Below are positions 6,447-8,631 of a DNA stretch of 8,631 nucleotides, one piece after another. The position numbers were made by a program, and so were the translations under genes. The stretch lies in contig JAICIG010000347.1 in NCBI GenBank assembly GCA_025924495.1, positions 1 to 8,631 of the forward strand, in the 5' to 3' direction. The notes under the pieces are model-generated. The model worked only from the letters and a program-made list of their open reading frames with translations, was not told the origin of the DNA and made no database searches. This stretch comes from Pirellulales bacterium (GTDB lineage: Bacteria; Planctomycetota; Planctomycetia; Pirellulales; JAICIG01). The first letter of the stretch is position 1; every line of letters begins with the position of its first letter.

Positions 6447-6611
6447 CTAAACTCCTGTGCGATTCAGCCCACGAACGGCTCGAAACCGCACGGCCAACAA
6501 CCGCTTAGCAAATCCGTTCGAGCTCGCTCGCAAGTCAGCGGCGACCAAGAATGTTGCGTTTGCGCGGCCCAACCTGCAGGCCGCAGTCGCCCGGATGCTG
6601 CTCCCCGGAAT

Positions 6612-6815
6612 TTACCAGTCTTCAGAAAACCCGCGACGGTGACTCGAACTGCGGATCTCGACGATTTCAAGCGGTCCGCTGCTCATGGAGCGCTTGAAAT
6701 GCTGCCGGGGCGTCCAATCTTCACGAATTCGCGCGGCCCGGATCTGAATCTCTTCCTGAGAAGGTACATTCGGAAAATTCTTTACGCTCGGTGCGCGTTT
6801 ACGAGTTCGAGGCAC
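6612..6815 (-). CDS. Small basic protein of unknown function
   Basis: A 67-residue protein, basic at the N-terminus (PRTRKRAPSVKNFPNVP), with a central charged helix SQEEIQIRAARIREDW (about 18-33) followed by TPRQHFKRS. The central pattern resembles small uncharacterised planctomycete proteins I recall, but I cannot name a family. The start chosen is GTG 6815, because AGGAG lies 7 nt upstream; an ATG at 6863 would add 16 residues but has no ribosome site. A sigma-54 promoter at 6919-6904 lies about 78 nt upstream of the GTG. A perfect 10-bp inverted repeat lies inside the coding sequence (6664-6700), so the last 20 or so residues may be a recent addition. It could also be a truncated remnant. 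Confidence 0.55.
   Translation of the reverse strand: MPRTRKRAPSVKNFPNVPSQEEIQIRAARIREDWTPRQHFKRSMSSGPLEIVEIRSSSHRRGFSEDW
6664..6700. repeat. Perfect inverted repeat inside the small gene
   Basis: ATTTCAAGCG (6664-6673) and CGCTTGAAAT (6691-6700) are exact inverse complements around 17 nt. After one G-G mismatch, inner TCC/GGA bases could extend the stem. It lies within the reading frame of the 67-aa protein, covering the codons for HFKRS to PLEI. Confidence 0.85.
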
Positions 6816-6903
6816 GTCAGGTCTCCTGTCTCTCACCACAATCCCCTTGTTGAGATTTCCCATTCATCCGGGTTATCTCGTCCGCATCTTTTGGCGGGAC
6901 CTG

Positions 6904-6919
6904 AGCATTTGGCGTGCCA
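6904..6919 (-). promoter_or_regulatory. Sigma-54 (-24/-12) promoter upstream of the small basic protein gene
   Basis: The minus strand reads TGGCACG-CCAA-ATGCT against the consensus TGGCACG-N4-TTGCW: one mismatch, in the first T of the -12 box, with exact GG-N10-GC spacing. The predicted start is near 6893, about 78 nt before GTG 6815. It is the second such site in the window and points toward both the small gene and, further on, the NtrC-type gene. Confidence 0.68.
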
Positions 6920-7136
6920 GTACGCTATAGATTTCTCGAGAGCAGGCTAGGCGCCTTCCCGACTGGGCTGAAATAGCGCGCAGCGAGCGGATTATCACAG
7001 CGTCCCACACACGAGCCACTCCATTGGACGCACCCGTGTCGCATGCGCGTTTTAGGCGGCAGCGATCTTTTGGTCGATTTGTCGCCGTATTGATCGCGCC
7101 GCAGACGATGCCGGCAAAGTGGGCAAGTTTTAGGGG

Positions 7137-7184
7137 CGAAACGTCTGACGTTGTACGAATGGTGGGCTAACCGCCGAAACGTCT
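7137..7184. promoter_or_regulatory. AACGTC repeats, candidate operator
   Basis: AACGTC-T-GACGTT forms a perfect 13-bp palindrome at 7140-7152, and a third AACGTC lies at 7178-7183. The wider direct repeat CGAAACGTCT occurs at 7137-7146 and 7175-7184, 38 bp apart. The set ends 50 bp before the RHH gene start, a usual place for an autoregulatory operator. It is also about 220-265 bp upstream of the leftward sigma-54 promoter, which would suit an enhancer. Confidence 0.5.
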
Positions 7185-7234
7185 TCATAGCTGTATGAGT
7201 AGCAGCATGCTCTTTCCGCCACCGCGAGGCCGCA

Positions 7235-7483
7235 ATGACCATCAAATTGCGAAAGCTGGAACCCAAGATCAGAGCCACGTTCTACCTTTCGGCTGATGTG
7301 CTTGATCAGGCCCGCAATGCCGCCGTCTATCTGGCCGGTTATCCGGCCCGTCTGACCTTAACCAAACTGGTAGAAGACGCGCTGCTGGCGGAATTACAGC
7401 GATTGAAGGACCAACACCACCAAGGAAAGGACTTTCCTCCACGCGAAGCGGACCTTAAAGGCGGCCGCCCCATTGCCGCATAG
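7235..7483 (+). CDS. Ribbon-helix-helix (CopG/ParG-like) small DNA-binding protein
   Basis: An 82-residue protein. A beta strand RATFYL (13-18) is followed by helix A, SADVLDQARNAAVYL (19-33), a turn, and helix B, TLTKLVEDALLAELQRL (41-57): the ribbon-helix-helix layout, in which two strands of a dimer insert into the DNA major groove. The C-terminal tail FPPREADLKGGRPI (67-80) has the PPR...GRP pattern seen in small centromere-binding or ParB-like RHH proteins, as I recall. GAGG at 7226-7229 is 5 nt before the ATG. The stop is followed after 2-8 nt by the next small gene, so the two are probably translated together. The AACGTC repeats upstream may be its operator. Plasmid-type partition and antitoxin-like repression are both possible; no toxin is recognised. 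Confidence 0.8.
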   Translation: MTIKLRKLEPKIRATFYLSADVLDQARNAAVYLAGYPARLTLTKLVEDALLAELQRLKDQHHQGKDFPPREADLKGGRPIAA

Positions 7484-7491
7484 GGATGTCG

Positions 7492-7608
7492 ATGCAAACT
7501 GCGACGCCAACCCCAGCCAGTCGCCAGACCGAGTTACAGAAGCTACGCCAGAAACTGTTGCGATTGATCCTCAAAAACGAAGCTCGTCGCCGGATCACTA
7601 CCAAGTAA
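7492..7608 (+). CDS. 38-residue basic helical protein coupled to the RHH gene
   Basis: A short frame encoding MQTATPTPASRQ followed by an amphipathic, strongly basic helix LQKLRQKLLRLILKNEARRR and ending ITTK. The ATG at 7492 is preferred over ATG 7486 because AGGG at 7482-7485 lies 6 nt before it; the AGGG overlaps the stop codon of the RHH gene, so translation is probably coupled. The Leu spacing in the helix would suit a small coiled coil or membrane-surface helix. No family is recognised. Its stop is 21 nt before the GTG of the protease gene, making a tight three-gene unit. The tight fit between neighbours is the main evidence that it is real. Confidence 0.55.
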   Translation: MQTATPTPASRQTELQKLRQKLLRLILKNEARRRITTK

Positions 7609-7629
7609 CTGTCTCCAGGTCATTGCCCG

Positions 7630-8631
7630 GTGAAGCGTCTGCTGGTCCTCGGCTTATTCCTGCTTGCAACTGCACCGCGCAAGGCGCAGGCAGACTTGAT
7701 TTGGCCATTCAACAGCCTCTTCCGCGAAGCGCCCTCGGGCGCCGCAACGCCAAGCGGCGGGCTCCCGCCCAACCGCGGCTGGACTAAGCCGCACCCGGCG
7801 GTCGTGCGAGTCATTGTCCCCGAGGAAGGCGGCAGCACGTCGTATGGCTCGGGCACGCTGATCGATGTCCATGATCGCTACGGGCTCGTGATTACGAATT
7901 ACCACGTCGTCTCCGATGCAGCGGGCCCCGCCACTGTATTGTTCCCCGACGGATTTCAGTCCGCGGCCCAGGTCGTCAAGGTCGATCGCGACTGGGATCT
8001 GGCTGCGCTGGCCATCTGGAAACCGGAGGTTTCTCCGGTTGCTGTTTCTTCGCGGCCGGCTCAGCCGGGCGAATGGCTGACGATTGCCGGCTATGGTCAA
8101 GGTCTATATCGCGCGGCATCGGGACAGTGTACGCAATACGTGGCGCCTGGCATGCGTCTGCCGATGGAGACGGTCGAAGTCGGCGTTGCCGCGCGGCAGG
8201 GCGATTCAGGCGGACCTATTTTCAATGCGCGCGGAGAATTGGCAGGAGTGCTGTGGGGCGCCGGCGGCGGCCGCACTGCGGGCAGTTATTGTGGCCGCGT
8301 ACGCCAGTTTCTGGCTTCAATCGTTCCGACGTCGCCCAACCAGACTGATCCCTCGACAATTGCTCTGGCCGGCGCCGCTTCGCCGACAGAGGTCGTAGGC
8401 GATCGGGGCGCTTCGCGCACATTGCCGCTACAGGAACCGGCACAGCCGGCTTATGCGGCATCGTTTGCCAACCACATTGCCCCGCCGGCCGCATCGGCCG
8501 CTCCAAGCCAGCTTGCGAAGTTGCCCGAGACCGGCGAGCAACCGCTCGTTTCGGTCGCCGCTCCGCCGTCCGGTGCCGGCCATTCCACGGCATCGAGCGA
8601 CGTGGAATCAATTTCGTTCGGCTGGCAGGAG
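7630..8631 (+). CDS. Exported trypsin-like serine protease, 3' end missing
   Basis: The first 334 codons are visible and the frame is open at the window edge. A signal peptide is clear: MKRLLVLGLFLLATAPRKAQA, with AQA before D22. The protease domain covers about residues 55-230 and is of the trypsin/HtrA (S1) fold, with the full triad: H92 in TNYHVV, D123 in DWDLAAL and S193 in GDSGGP. The oxyanion-loop context and a GSGTLI strand (74-78) are also normal. C167 and C221 might form a disulfide. After the catalytic domain comes a long Ala/Pro/Ser-rich, low-complexity stretch with no PDZ domain before the edge, so this is not a standard DegP. The start is GTG at 7630, with AGG 10 nt upstream; an in-frame stop at 7606-7608 prevents a longer form. 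It probably acts outside the cytoplasmic membrane. It is co-directional and closely packed with the RHH and 38-residue genes. Confidence 0.9.
   Translation, partial: MKRLLVLGLFLLATAPRKAQADLIWPFNSLFREAPSGAATPSGGLPPNRGWTKPHPAVVRVIVPEEGGSTSYGSGTLIDVHDRYGLVITNYHVVSDAAGPATVLFPDGFQSAAQVVKVDRDWDLAALAIWKPEVSPVAVSSRPAQPGEWLTIAGYGQGLYRAASGQCTQYVAPGMRLPMETVEVGVAARQGDSGGPIFNARGELAGVLWGAGGGRTAGSYCGRVRQFLASIVPTSPNQTDPSTIALAGAASPTEVVGDRGASRTLPLQEPAQPAYAASFANHIAPPAASAAPSQLAKLPETGEQPLVSVAAPPSGAGHSTASSDVESISFGWQE

Larger units (their letters stand above)
6204..6611. other. 408-nt non-coding block upstream of the NtrC-type gene
   Basis: No gene is supported here. On the minus strand it contains, in order of transcription, a sigma-70-like promoter (6446-6418), a terminator hairpin with T-run (6378-6344), and a leader with a 7-bp hairpin (6261-6238) before the GTG at 6203. 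Between 6447 and 6611 only a short inverted repeat, GCGGCC/GGCCGC (6564-6569 and 6579-6584), was noticed. An open frame at 6457-6642 has no ribosome site and no recognisable protein character. Confidence 0.6.
6816..7234. other. 419-nt control region between the small gene and the RHH gene
   Basis: The region separates divergent genes. It contains a leftward sigma-54 promoter (6919-6904) and AACGTC repeats (7137-7184) near the rightward gene. Palindromes CGCATGCG (7040-7047) and AGCATGCT (7204-7211) were also seen. A leftward open frame at 6925-7278 with several cysteines has no ribosome site and overlaps the RHH start, so it is not called. No clear rightward promoter was found. Confidence 0.55.

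Noticed and set aside
6457..6642. Rightward 61-aa open frame between the terminator and the small gene
   Set aside because: It starts with GTG without a ribosome site, overlaps the end of the better-supported leftward gene, and shows no protein character beyond GC-rich codons.
6291..6664. 11-bp inverted repeat TCGTCGAGATC (6291-6301) and GATCTCGACGA (6654-6664)
   Set aside because: Matches of this length are expected by chance several times in a window this size, and neither the spacing nor the context suggests a paired function.
4392..7211. Several GCATGC palindromes (for example 4392-4399, 7040-7047, 7204-7211) as possible activator binding sites
   Set aside because: GCATGC also occurs inside unrelated coding sequences near 1192, 1461 and 8152, so the spread looks like general abundance rather than an operator set.
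6925..7278. Leftward open frame with CPLC and further cysteines, suggesting a zinc ribbon
   Set aside because: There is no ribosome site at any ATG, the cysteine spacing matches no known zinc motif, it overlaps the start of the well-supported RHH gene, and it would cover the AACGTC repeats.
7620..8100. Leftward open frames opposite the protease start
   Set aside because: The protease frame has a signal peptide and a full His-Asp-Ser triad; the opposite frames are low-complexity shadows.

Overview
The window most likely comes from a planctomycete, probably of the Pirellula type. This is an inference from four things: a secreted protein with the VHEWGTFT-type motif beside an ECF sigma factor, a GC-rich sequence with several GTG starts, a small basic protein with an 'EEIQIRAARIREDW'-like core, and a large share of two-component genes. 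I ran no database search.

Layout. (1) 1-476, minus: 5' part of an ECF sigma factor gene running off the left edge. (2) 655-1983, plus: an exported protein of unknown function, divergent from the sigma factor. (3) 1984-2110: a convergent gene junction with a tandem repeat and hairpins. (4) 2097-6203, minus, read right to left: an NtrC-type sigma-54 activator (receiver, AAA+, Fis HTH), a receiver-ANTAR RNA-binding response regulator, and a histidine-kinase-like protein (DHp, HATPase-like, receiver, HPt) whose ATP site looks degenerate. (5) 6204-6611: a non-coding block with a sigma-70-like promoter and a strong intrinsic terminator, both acting leftward. (6) 6612-6815, minus: a small basic protein. 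(7) 6816-7234: a control region with a leftward sigma-54 promoter and repeated AACGTC elements. (8) 7235-8631, plus: a ribbon-helix-helix protein, a very small translationally coupled protein, and an exported trypsin-like serine protease running off the right edge.

The most interesting point is the link between proteins and sites in the centre. Two near-perfect sigma-54 promoters (TGGCACG-N4-TTGC type, exact GG-N10-GC spacing) lie on the minus strand. One is in the 310-nt gap before the ANTAR gene and the other is before the small 67-aa gene. The gene encoding a GAFTGA-containing sigma-54 activator lies between them. The suggested circuit is: phosphorylated NtrC-type activator, then sigma-54 transcription of an RNA-binding antiterminator and an HPt-bearing pseudokinase, plus the small basic protein. 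The NtrC gene itself may be expressed from a sigma-70-like promoter followed by a terminator in its leader, which would suit regulated readthrough. No conventional sensor kinase is visible, so the signal input is unknown. The architecture is read from sequence; the circuit is inference.
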